Assembly (NCBI GenBank): GCA_964523405.1
Contig: CAZGAQ010000054.1
Location: 1-22,109 of the forward strand
Length of the DNA stretch: 22,109 nt
DNA from: CAZGAQ01 sp964523405
GTDB taxonomy: Bacteria > Planctomycetota > Phycisphaerae > UBA1845 > Fen-1342
Direction of reading: 5' to 3'
Shown here: positions 7,992 through 15,444 of the stretch, piece by piece
Layout: every line of letters starts with the position of its first letter
Numbering within the stretch: the stretch's first letter is position 1
Notes under the pieces: generated by a model
What the model was told of the DNA's origin: nothing
The model's input: only the letters and a program-made list of their open reading frames with translations
The model's database searches: none
Translations under genes and position numbers: made by a program

Positions 7992-9119
7992 TCAGCCGCG
8001 CACGACGAAGCCGGCGGTCATCCACTTGCTGGATTCAACCGAGTGCAGCACCACGATCTGGCCGGCCTGAATCTCGCCGGAGCGCATCATCTCGTCAAAG
8101 TGCAGCAGGACCGAGGCCCCGCCGCAGTAGCCGGTCTGCCGGGCGCGGAATTTCATGCGGCTCAGGTCCGGTGTGAGGCGCGTCTGGAAGGCCGGCAGAT
8201 TGGACTCGTAAAGCTGCATCGTCGGGATGGACCAGACAAAGTGGCTCACGCCGGCCGGCTCGATCTTCAGGCTGGTCAGCATGCGCAAGGCGCCGTCAAG
8301 CAGGTAGGGGCCGGCGAACCGGGCGACCGCCGCAAAATCCTGGTCGAGGTGGTGACTGCCGCGGTTGTGGACATCGGTAATGGGGGCGGCCTCGACGAGG
8401 TCCGCGACGCCGCCGCCGGCGGTCATGCCGGGGACCATGCTGCCGCCGATGGACTCGACGTAGGTGCCGAGGAGCTCGCCGCGCACGGCACCGCTCTCGC
8501 TGGCGGGCACGGCCTGGAGGAACAGGGCGCCGGCGCCATCGGCGAGGATGTAGCGCAGGGCGGCCTGGGTCTTCGTCATCCGGGCTTGGTTGAAATAGCA
8601 GCTCCGCAGATAGACGCTCGAGAGCTGGACAATGACGACCAGTGCGGAGCGGTACCGGCCGAGCCGCAGGGCGTCATAGGCGACCTGAACCGACTTGCCC
8701 ACGCCGGAGCAGTTGGAGTGGATCTCCATCTCTGCACAGCGTTCGATCCCGAGGCGCTGCTGCAGGAGGACCGATGTCGGTGGGGTGCTGCAGTCGTAAT
8801 TCGGGCAGGCGATGACCAGGAGGTCGATGTCCTGCGGCTGCTTGCCGGCCCGGCTCAGGGCCTGGCGAGCGGCCTGTTCACCCAAGGTGGCGACGGTGTG
8901 AGTCAGGCGATGCGTCTCGGGATCAACGGCGAAATGGCGGCACTCGATCCCGCTGTCGGCCAGCATCTTGGGGCCCACGTTCTTAATAAACCCGAGCACG
9001 CGCGGCGGCGCCTCACTCAGGTGCCCCAAGACATCATCAATGCGGCTGTTCGGAACCGGCGGATTCGGCAGGAAGGAGCCGGTGCCGGAGACGACCACAC
9101 GGTGCAATGTCGAACTCAT
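7992..9119 (-). CDS. 3-oxoacyl-ACP synthase III-like (FabH/OleA/CerJ superfamily) protein with atypical active site
   Basis: A 375-residue thiolase-fold protein. Visible marks are EMEIHSNCSGVG with the nucleophile at Cys137, LADGAGALFLQ at about 192-202, and a C-terminal GYCGGASVLLHF at 330-341. Classical KAS III enzymes have a Cys-His-Asn triad. Here the position of the His motif reads HFVWSIPTMQ (293-302), with Ser297 or Thr300 where His is expected. The Asn motif (GNxGxAS or GNTSAAS) reads GYCGGAS, with Tyr331 in place of Asn. The Cys half-reaction (acyl transfer to enzyme) is therefore intact, but the decarboxylative condensation machinery seems missing. That fits an acyl-transferring or otherwise divergent family member. 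It is the first gene of the leftward five-gene block, 64 bases before the hexapeptide acyltransferase, and divergent from ade. No membrane segment. Confidence 0.8.
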   Translation of the reverse strand: MSSTLHRVVVSGTGSFLPNPPVPNSRIDDVLGHLSEAPPRVLGFIKNVGPKMLADSGIECRHFAVDPETHRLTHTVATLGEQAARQALSRAGKQPQDIDLLVIACPNYDCSTPPTSVLLQQRLGIERCAEMEIHSNCSGVGKSVQVAYDALRLGRYRSALVVIVQLSSVYLRSCYFNQARMTKTQAALRYILADGAGALFLQAVPASESGAVRGELLGTYVESIGGSMVPGMTAGGGVADLVEAAPITDVHNRGSHHLDQDFAAVARFAGPYLLDGALRMLTSLKIEPAGVSHFVWSIPTMQLYESNLPAFQTRLTPDLSRMKFRARQTGYCGGASVLLHFDEMMRSGEIQAGQIVVLHSVESSKWMTAGFVVRG

Positions 9120-9383
9120 CTCTTTGCCTTGGGGTCCTGGACGACAGGGGCGATCAGCTCACGCGATCGCCGCCCGCATTAAACCCGGTATCCTTCACGC
9201 CCGGGGCCCGGCTGTCAACGGGGGGCCGGTGTTCTGGACGTGTTTCCGGTCCATTTGGACGATTGCGACGGGCTTCCGTCGCACTCCGGCCGCGCGCGTC
9301 GCCCGCCCCCGTCTGTCCGCAGGCGCGGTACACTGACGGGTCGGAGGCGGCGGCCGCGAGCCGGCGCCCCCACGGAGACTGGC
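9120..9383. promoter_or_regulatory. divergent control region between the KAS III-like gene and ade
   Basis: A gap of 264 bases with no gene that must hold promoters for both directions. On the minus strand a perfect TTGACA lies at 9213-9218, but the best partners (GGATAC about 19 bases on, or TTTAAT at 9178-9183) are poorly spaced, so a sigma-70 promoter is only possible. A perfect 8-bp stem with four-base loop, TGCGACGG/CCGTCGCA, lies at 9264-9283, about 100 bases before ade. GGAG at 9374-9377 is the ade ribosome site. No purine-riboswitch core was recognised. Confidence 0.35.
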
Positions 9384-11105
9384 ATGGAACTCAAGGCGCG
9401 CGTCGATGCGGCCAGCGGACGGCAACCCGCTGACCTGGTGCTCAAGAACGGCCGGATCGTCAATGTCCTGTCCAGCGAGATTCACGAGGGCGACGTCGCG
9501 ATTCACGGGGACCGCATCGTCGGTATCGGCGCGTATACGGGGCGTGAGACCGTCGACCTGCAGGGCCAGTACGTCTGTCCGGGTTTCATCGACGGGCATA
9601 TCCACATTGAGTCTTCGCTGCTGACCGTGCCCGAATTCGCCAAGGTCGTCGTGCCGCACGGCACGACAGCCGTGGTCACCGACCCCCACGAGATTGCGAA
9701 CGTAATGGGCAATGAGGGCATCCGGTACATGCTCTCGTCCAGCAAGTATTGCCCGATTCATGTCTACGTGATGGCCAGTTCATGCGTGCCGGCCTCGCGT
9801 TTCGAGAGTAGCGGGGCCGACCTGACCGCGATCGACATCCTTCCGCTGCTGACCGACGACTGGGTTCTGGGGGTGGCGGAGATGATGGACTACCCCGGCA
9901 TCATTGGCGGTGATGAGGATTGTTTGGGGAAGATCACGATTGCCGGCAAGCGGCCAATTGATGGCCACGCGCCGGGGCTCAGCGGCCGGCCGCTGTGCGC
10001 GTATATCGCGGCGGGCATCGGCAGCGACCACGAGTGTACGACCGCGGACGAGGCCCGGGAGAAGCTGCGCCTGGGCATGCACATCATGATTCGCGAAGGC
10101 AGTCAGGCCCGCGACCTGGATGCCCTGCTGCCTCTGGTGAAGCCCGAGACGTTAGAGCGGTTCTCCTTCGTCACCGACGACAAGGACGTGGAGGACCTGC
10201 TGGAGCAGGGGCACATGGACCACATCATCCGGCGGGCGATCGCGGGCGGGTTGAACCCGATCTGGGCGGTGCGGCTGGCGACGCATAACCCGGCCCGGTA
10301 CTTCGGCTTGCACGAGCTGGGGTCCGTGGCGCCGGGCAAACTGGCGAGCCTGGCCATCGTGGATGACCTCGAGAAATGCCACGTCACGCGCGTCTATCGC
10401 ACCGGGCGGCTGGTGGCGGCCGATGGGGTAGCGATTGACCCGGACGCGGACAAGCGGCGGACGCATATTCTCCGCAGCTCGATCAACGTGCAGTGGCTCG
10501 AGCCGGAGCAGTTCGTGATCCGCGCGCCGGCGGGCGCTTCGTGCCGCGTGCACGTGATGGAAGTCATGGAGGGAAGGCTGGATACGCGCCGCAGCATCGA
10601 GACACTGCCGGTGCGCGACGGGCAACTGCTCGCCGATCCGAGTCGGGATTTGTGCAAGCTGGCGGTGATCGAGCGGCACCAGGCCAGCGGCAACATCGGA
10701 CTGGGCTTCGTCCGCGGGTTCGGGCTTCGGGCCGGGGCGATCGCGTCCTCGGTCAGCCACGATGCCCACAACCTGATGGTGGCAGGGACCAACGATGCCG
10801 ACGTGTTCACCGCGGCCGTGCAGATCGTGAAGATGCGGGGCGGGTTCTGTGCGGTGAAGGACGGGCAGGTGCTGGCGCAGGTGCCGCTGCCGATCGCGGG
10901 GCTGATGAGCGCGGTCGATGCGGTGACGCTGCGCGATCAGTTGCACGCCCTGCATGCGGCCGTGCAGCAGCTCGACGTGAGGCTGCGCCGGCCGTTCATG
11001 GCGCTGTCGTTCCTGAACCTGTCGGTGATCGGGGCGCTGAAGCTGACGGACCAGGGGTTGCTCGACGTCGAGCGCTTCCAACTCATCGACCTGATCGCGC
11101 CGTAG
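9384..11105 (+). CDS. ade: adenine deaminase
   Basis: A 573-residue amidohydrolase-superfamily enzyme that hydrolyses adenine to hypoxanthine and ammonia (purine salvage, cytoplasm). The metal-binding strand GFIDGHIHIESS carries His72 and His74. It is followed by VVVPHGTTAVVTDPHEIANVMG, AEMMDYPGII, DGHAPGLSG, IGSDHECTT and VTDDKD, the ordered signature of bacterial Ade. The C-terminal domain has SVSHDAHNLMVAGTNDADV, also diagnostic, and the length matches the family's roughly 570-590 residues. An open frame runs further upstream, but the ATG at 9384 follows GGAG with six-base spacing and begins at the conserved N-terminus. It stands alone between the divergent KAS III-like gene and the peptide transporter. 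Confidence 0.93.
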   Translation: MELKARVDAASGRQPADLVLKNGRIVNVLSSEIHEGDVAIHGDRIVGIGAYTGRETVDLQGQYVCPGFIDGHIHIESSLLTVPEFAKVVVPHGTTAVVTDPHEIANVMGNEGIRYMLSSSKYCPIHVYVMASSCVPASRFESSGADLTAIDILPLLTDDWVLGVAEMMDYPGIIGGDEDCLGKITIAGKRPIDGHAPGLSGRPLCAYIAAGIGSDHECTTADEAREKLRLGMHIMIREGSQARDLDALLPLVKPETLERFSFVTDDKDVEDLLEQGHMDHIIRRAIAGGLNPIWAVRLATHNPARYFGLHELGSVAPGKLASLAIVDDLEKCHVTRVYRTGRLVAADGVAIDPDADKRRTHILRSSINVQWLEPEQFVIRAPAGASCRVHVMEVMEGRLDTRRSIETLPVRDGQLLADPSRDLCKLAVIERHQASGNIGLGFVRGFGLRAGAIASSVSHDAHNLMVAGTNDADVFTAAVQIVKMRGGFCAVKDGQVLAQVPLPIAGLMSAVDAVTLRDQLHALHAAVQQLDVRLRRPFMALSFLNLSVIGALKLTDQGLLDVERFQLIDLIAP

Positions 11106-11210
11106 CGGGGCGCGTTGCGGGGCACCGGTGTGCCCGCTAGCTTACGCGCGCCGCCGGGGCGGCGTGCGGCCGTTTCGTGAGGCGGTTCTTTCCAGCAGGA
11201 GAGTCAGACG

Positions 11211-12806
11211 GTGACCACAGCCAAACCGGGTTTCGGCCAGCAAGTCCGCAGCTATCCGCCGACCTTCTGGGTCGCCAACGGCATGGAAATCTTCGAGCGG
11301 ATGGCGTGGTACGGGATCTTCAATCTTGTCGGTCTGTACCTGACCGACTCCGTCACCAAGGGCGGGCTGGGGCTGCGCGAGGAGCAGGCAGGGACGATTG
11401 TCGGCATCGTCACGTTTCTGCTCTACCTCATGCCTGTCGTCACCGGGGCGCTGGCGGACCGCTTCGGCTACAAGAAGATGTTCCTGCTGGCCTACGCGAT
11501 TCTCACGCCGGCCTATTTCCTGCTGGGGTACTACCACACATACAACGGCTTCCTGTTCGGCTACCTGATGGTCGCAATCGGGGCAGCGATCTTCAAGCCG
11601 GTGGTCGTGGGGACGGTGGCTCGCACGACGACAGAGGCGAACTCGCAATTGGGCTTCGGTTTGTTCTACATGGTCGTCAACATCGGCGGCTTCTTCGGTC
11701 CGCTTGTCGCGGGCATCATCCGCCACCCCGATCCTGTAACCGGCGCATCCCAGTGGTCCGGCATCTTCACGGCTTCGGCGATCTGGATCGGCATGAACTT
11801 CCTGTGGGTCCTGCTCTTCTACAAGGAACCGACGACGGAGTCCAAGTCGGCCAATCGGCGCACGCTCAAGAAAGTCCTGGCGGACGCGGTCGAAGTCCTG
11901 GGAAACGCACGCTTCTTCCTGTGCGCGTTTATCATCCTTGTGCTGTTCTTCGCCGCCGGAAAAGAGTGGCTGACGTGGAAGGCGGCTGGGCTGGGGGCCG
12001 GCGCCTGGCTGGTGCTGAACCTGCTGGTGGATATCCCCTTGCGTCTGGCCGCCCGGCGCGGCGGCACGTTGCTCGCGCCGATGCGCGTGAGCAACTGGCG
12101 CTTCGCGGTCTACTTGCTGATCCTGTCGGGCTTCTGGACGAGCTTCAATCAGATCCTGGGCAACACGCTGGCCTGGTACATCCGCGACTTCGTGCAGACC
12201 AAGCCGCTGCTTGACGCGACTGCCGGCTTGTTGAACGCCGTGGGCTTGACCGCTTGGGGCAGCGGCGTCGCGGCGCACGCGAGCGCCGGTGGCCAAGTCA
12301 ACCCCGAGTGGATCTCGAACCTCGATCCGTTCTTCATCGTCGTGTTTCAGATCATGGTCTCGCTCGTCGTCGCGCGTCTGGGACGCTTCCCCGGCATGAT
12401 CATGGGCATCATCGTGGCCAGCATCGGCACGGCCATGCCGTTCCTGCTCGGCGGCGGACACGTCGGCGTGCTGCACGCCTCGGGCTGGATCGTCGTGTGC
12501 GGCGTCTTCATCTTCGCGATCGGCGAGATGATGGCGAGCCCGACCAGTCAGGAGTACATCGGCAAGATTGCGCCGGCCGACAAAGTGGCCCTGTACATGG
12601 GGTACTACTTCATCGCCGTGGCGCTGGGCAACTTGTTCGGCAACGTGCTGTCGGGGGTGCTGTATGGCAGCCTCGCCCGCGACCGTGGTCGTCCGGATCT
12701 CATGTGGCTGATCTTCGGCGTGCTGGGTGTGGCGTCGGCCGCGGCGCTGGCGGCCTATAACCGTTTCGCCGTCCCGCGTACGGCTACGCCGGCGAACGCG
12801 GCTTGA
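11211..12806 (+). CDS. POT/PTR2 family proton-coupled oligopeptide transporter (MFS)
   Basis: A 531-residue major-facilitator protein with about 12-14 membrane helices that imports di- and tripeptides with protons. The first helix carries EIFERMAWYG (Glu26, Glu29, Arg30, Tyr34), a variant of the POT signature ExxERFxYY, with Met for Phe and Trp for the first Tyr. Next comes the MFS loop ADRFGYKKMF, then FGLFYMVVNIGGFFGPLVAG, the POT helix-4/5 signature. Near the C-terminus, FAIGEMMASPTSQEYIGKIAP matches the conserved ExxxSPxxxE/Y block of this family. The GTG start follows AGGAGAG at 11197-11203. Peptidase T begins 76 bases downstream on the same strand, so imported peptides could be cleaved by the neighbouring gene's product. 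Which peptides it prefers is not visible. Confidence 0.88.
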   Translation: MTTAKPGFGQQVRSYPPTFWVANGMEIFERMAWYGIFNLVGLYLTDSVTKGGLGLREEQAGTIVGIVTFLLYLMPVVTGALADRFGYKKMFLLAYAILTPAYFLLGYYHTYNGFLFGYLMVAIGAAIFKPVVVGTVARTTTEANSQLGFGLFYMVVNIGGFFGPLVAGIIRHPDPVTGASQWSGIFTASAIWIGMNFLWVLLFYKEPTTESKSANRRTLKKVLADAVEVLGNARFFLCAFIILVLFFAAGKEWLTWKAAGLGAGAWLVLNLLVDIPLRLAARRGGTLLAPMRVSNWRFAVYLLILSGFWTSFNQILGNTLAWYIRDFVQTKPLLDATAGLLNAVGLTAWGSGVAAHASAGGQVNPEWISNLDPFFIVVFQIMVSLVVARLGRFPGMIMGIIVASIGTAMPFLLGGGHVGVLHASGWIVVCGVFIFAIGEMMASPTSQEYIGKIAPADKVALYMGYYFIAVALGNLFGNVLSGVLYGSLARDRGRPDLMWLIFGVLGVASAAALAAYNRFAVPRTATPANAA

Positions 12807-12882
12807 AGAGTGCGGCACGGGTTGGGCTGAGCGCCGAGTGCCGGTAGCTGAGGACGGAACGCTCAGGATTGTGAGTTCACAC

Positions 12883-14109
12883 ATGGATACCCTGCTGGAT
12901 CGCTTCTGCCGTTACGTGCGTGTCGAGACCACTTCCGCCGAGGACGTCGAGCAGTACCCCAGTTCCTCGGGACAGCTCGACCTGGGCCGGCTGCTAGCGG
13001 ACGAGCTGCGCGCGCTGGGCGTCTCTGACGTGAGCATCAGCCCTTTCGGCGTCGTGATGGGGACCGTGCCCGGGAACCTCTTCGGCGCGCCGCCGATCGC
13101 CTGGCTCGCCCACATGGATACTTCACCCGAGGCGAGCGGCAAGAACGTCCAGCCAATCGTGCACGCCAACTACGACGGCCGCGACATCGTTCTGCCCGGC
13201 GACACAAGCAAGGTGATTCGTGTGGCGGAGACGCCCGGTCTTGCGAACCTGCGCGGCCAGACCATCATCACGAGTGACGGGACCACACTGCTTGGGGCCG
13301 ACGACAAAGCCGGCGTGGCCGCGATCATGTCGGCGGCCGAGCATCTCCTGGCGCATCCCGAGGTAAAGCACGGTCCGATTCGCGTCGTGTTCACGTGCGA
13401 CGAGGAAGTCGGGCGTGGCGTGGACAAGGTCGAACTCGGCAAGATCAACGCGACGTGCGCGTACACGCTCGACGGCGAGGCGCCGCCGGAACTGGAGAAT
13501 GAGACGTTCTCCGCCGACCTCGCAACCGTGACGATTACCGGCGTGAACATCCACCCCGGCCTGGCGACGGGCAAGATGGTCAACGCCGTGCGGCTGGCGG
13601 GGATGTTGCTGGAGCGGCTGCCGAAGGAGATGTCGCCGGAACGCACGAGTGGACGCGTGGGCTTCCTGCACCCGTACGTGATCGAAGGCGGTGTGCCGGA
13701 GGTGCGCATCAAGATTCTGCTGCGGAGCTTCGTGACGGCCGAACTGGCCCAACAGGCGGAGGTGGTGCGTCAGGCGGCGGCGGCTGTGCAGGCGGAGTAT
13801 CCCAAGGCGCAGATCAAGGTCGACGTGAAGACGCAGTACCGCAACATGCGGGAGCACCTGGAGAAGGAGCCGCGGGCGGTGGGGCTGGCGGCCGAGGCGT
13901 ATCGTCGGGTTGGGCTGGAGCCGAAGTTCCGGGCGATTCGCGGTGGGACGGACGGGTCGCGGCTGAGCGAGATGGGCCTGCCCACGCCAAACCTGTTTGC
14001 GGGGATGCACAACTTCCACTCGCCGCTGGAATACGCGGTGCTGGAGGAAATGCAGAGCGCCGTGCGCGTGCTGGTCGAGCTGGCGCAGCTCTGGGGCCGC
14101 GAGAAGTAG
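12883..14109 (+). CDS. pepT: peptidase T (tripeptide aminopeptidase, M20B)
   Basis: A 408-residue cytoplasmic dizinc aminopeptidase that removes the N-terminal residue from tripeptides. It matches E. coli PepT in length and layout. It opens with MDTLLDRFCRYVRVET and continues with LAHMDTSPEASGKN (His78 zinc ligand, Asp80), TTLLGADDKAG (Asp140 bridging), FTCDEEVGRG (catalytic Glu174 and Glu175), TLDGE (Asp197), VNIHPGLATG, RGGTDGSRLSEMGLP and HNFHSPLEY (His379). An in-frame GTG twelve bases earlier is an alternative start; the ATG is chosen because it matches the family N-terminus. It is probably co-transcribed with the peptide transporter and is separated from proB by 179 bases containing a promoter. 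Confidence 0.95.
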   Translation: MDTLLDRFCRYVRVETTSAEDVEQYPSSSGQLDLGRLLADELRALGVSDVSISPFGVVMGTVPGNLFGAPPIAWLAHMDTSPEASGKNVQPIVHANYDGRDIVLPGDTSKVIRVAETPGLANLRGQTIITSDGTTLLGADDKAGVAAIMSAAEHLLAHPEVKHGPIRVVFTCDEEVGRGVDKVELGKINATCAYTLDGEAPPELENETFSADLATVTITGVNIHPGLATGKMVNAVRLAGMLLERLPKEMSPERTSGRVGFLHPYVIEGGVPEVRIKILLRSFVTAELAQQAEVVRQAAAAVQAEYPKAQIKVDVKTQYRNMREHLEKEPRAVGLAAEAYRRVGLEPKFRAIRGGTDGSRLSEMGLPTPNLFAGMHNFHSPLEYAVLEEMQSAVRVLVELAQLWGREK

Positions 14110-14214
14110 CCGCGGGCTGCGTCCGATCATCGTCGGTTGGCCGGATGGGCGCGCGGAGGGCCCCGCCCCGACCGGCGCTGCGGGGGGAAAATGCCATTGC
14201 ATTCCGCGCAGAAA

Positions 14215-14223
14215 TGATAAAAT
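14215..14223 (+). promoter_or_regulatory. extended -10 promoter for proBA
   Basis: TGATAAAAT gives an extended -10 (TGn followed by TAAAAT), in an AT-rich pocket of otherwise GC-rich sequence. A TTGCAT at 14197-14202 could serve as a -35, but its spacer of 15 bases is short; an extended -10 can work without a good -35. Transcription would start near 14230, about 60 bases before proB. Confidence 0.5.
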
Positions 14224-14288
14224 CGGGCGCCATGCCTGCGTGAGCATCCCGCCGGTCCCCCCCGGCCTGTGCGTCACTGGAGAATGAG

Positions 14289-15419
14289 TTGAAGAAGACG
14301 GTCAAGCTGGATGCCCGGCGCGTTGCGTTGCGTCGGGCACGACGAATCGTCGTTAAGGTCGGAAGCGCGGTCATCGCCCAGCACGGCCGGCTGCGCCCGA
14401 AGACCATCGCGGACCTGGCGTACGAAGTCACGGTGCTGCAGCATCGCGGTTACGAAGTCGTCATGGTCGTGTCGGGGGCCGTGGCGGCCGGTTACCAGCC
14501 GCTCGGGCTGGCCAAGCCACCGAAGGTCGTGCTCGAGCGTCAGGCGGCTGCGTCCATTGGTCAGCCGCGGTTGATGGCGATGTTCGCGACGGCGTTTGGC
14601 AAGCACCGTGTGCACGTGGCGCAGCTCTTGATGTCGGCCATCGATATCGATCATCGCCGCCGCTTCCTCAGCGCGCGGCATACCCTGCTGCATCTGTTGG
14701 GCAGCGGGGTTGTGCCGATCATCAACGAGAATGACGCTTTGTCGGACGACGAAGTCTCGGTCGGCGACAACGACCACCTGGCGGCGCTGGTGTCGCACGT
14801 GGTTTCGGCCGACCTGCTGGTGATTCTCAGCAGCGTGGACGGGCTCCTGGAGAATGGGCAGCCCGGGCACGTGATCCCGTACGTTGAGGTGGGCTCGTCG
14901 GTGGACGACCACATCAGCAACAAGATGAGCAGCACCGGCGTCGGCGGGATGTCGGCCAAAGTGTCCGCCGCGCGCATCGCCAGCGACTGGGGCATTCCGA
15001 CGGTCATCGCCGGCGGCGAGACGCCCGAGCACCTGCGACAGGTGCTGGCGGGCGAGGAAGTCGGGACACTGTTCGTGCCGCGCGAGCGCAAGGTCAGCTC
15101 GCGCAAGCGTTGGATCGCGGCGCGGACGCGATCGAGCGGCGTGTTGGTCATCGACGCCGGCGCGCGGCGCGCGGTGTTGGAGAAGGGGGCGAGCCTGCTG
15201 CCCTCGGGCATTCGCGACGTGCAAGGCGAGTTCGACATGGGGGCGCGCGTGGAAATTCACGACGAGCGCGGCAATCCGATCGCGTACGGGTTGGTGTCGT
15301 ACTCGTCGGCGGACATTGCGCGGATCAAGGGTAAGAAGTCGCAGGAGCTGGAGTCGATCCTCGGGTATCAGTACGTGCCGGAGGTCGTCAATCGCGACGA
15401 CATGGCGGTGCTGGATTAG
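14289..15419 (+). CDS. proB: glutamate 5-kinase
   Basis: A 376-residue ATP-dependent kinase that phosphorylates glutamate to gamma-glutamyl phosphate, the first and usually feedback-controlled step of proline synthesis. The amino-acid-kinase domain shows IVVKVGSAVI (22-29), MVVSGAVAAG (59-68), PIINENDALSDDEVSVGDNDHLAALVS (substrate loop, about 143-169), SSVDGLL and TGVGGMSAKVSAARIA. From about residue 275 there is a C-terminal PUA domain, as in E. coli ProB. The start is TTG, preceded by GGAGA at 14279-14283. An ATG five bases upstream is out of frame and stops at once. The first ~18 residues are unusually basic. proA follows after 25 bases. Confidence 0.95.
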   Translation: MKKTVKLDARRVALRRARRIVVKVGSAVIAQHGRLRPKTIADLAYEVTVLQHRGYEVVMVVSGAVAAGYQPLGLAKPPKVVLERQAAASIGQPRLMAMFATAFGKHRVHVAQLLMSAIDIDHRRRFLSARHTLLHLLGSGVVPIINENDALSDDEVSVGDNDHLAALVSHVVSADLLVILSSVDGLLENGQPGHVIPYVEVGSSVDDHISNKMSSTGVGGMSAKVSAARIASDWGIPTVIAGGETPEHLRQVLAGEEVGTLFVPRERKVSSRKRWIAARTRSSGVLVIDAGARRAVLEKGASLLPSGIRDVQGEFDMGARVEIHDERGNPIAYGLVSYSSADIARIKGKKSQELESILGYQYVPEVVNRDDMAVLD

Positions 15420-15444
15420 CCGCCGGCGCGCAGCAGGAGCGGAG

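Noticed and set aside
9120..9383. Purine riboswitch upstream of ade
   Set aside because: I could not find the three-way-junction core with its paired loops. Only a simple 8-bp hairpin is visible.
14161..14190. Intrinsic terminator after pepT
   Set aside because: Runs of C and G could pair (CCCCGC with GCGGGG), but the stem is short, the loop long and no T-run follows on the plus strand.
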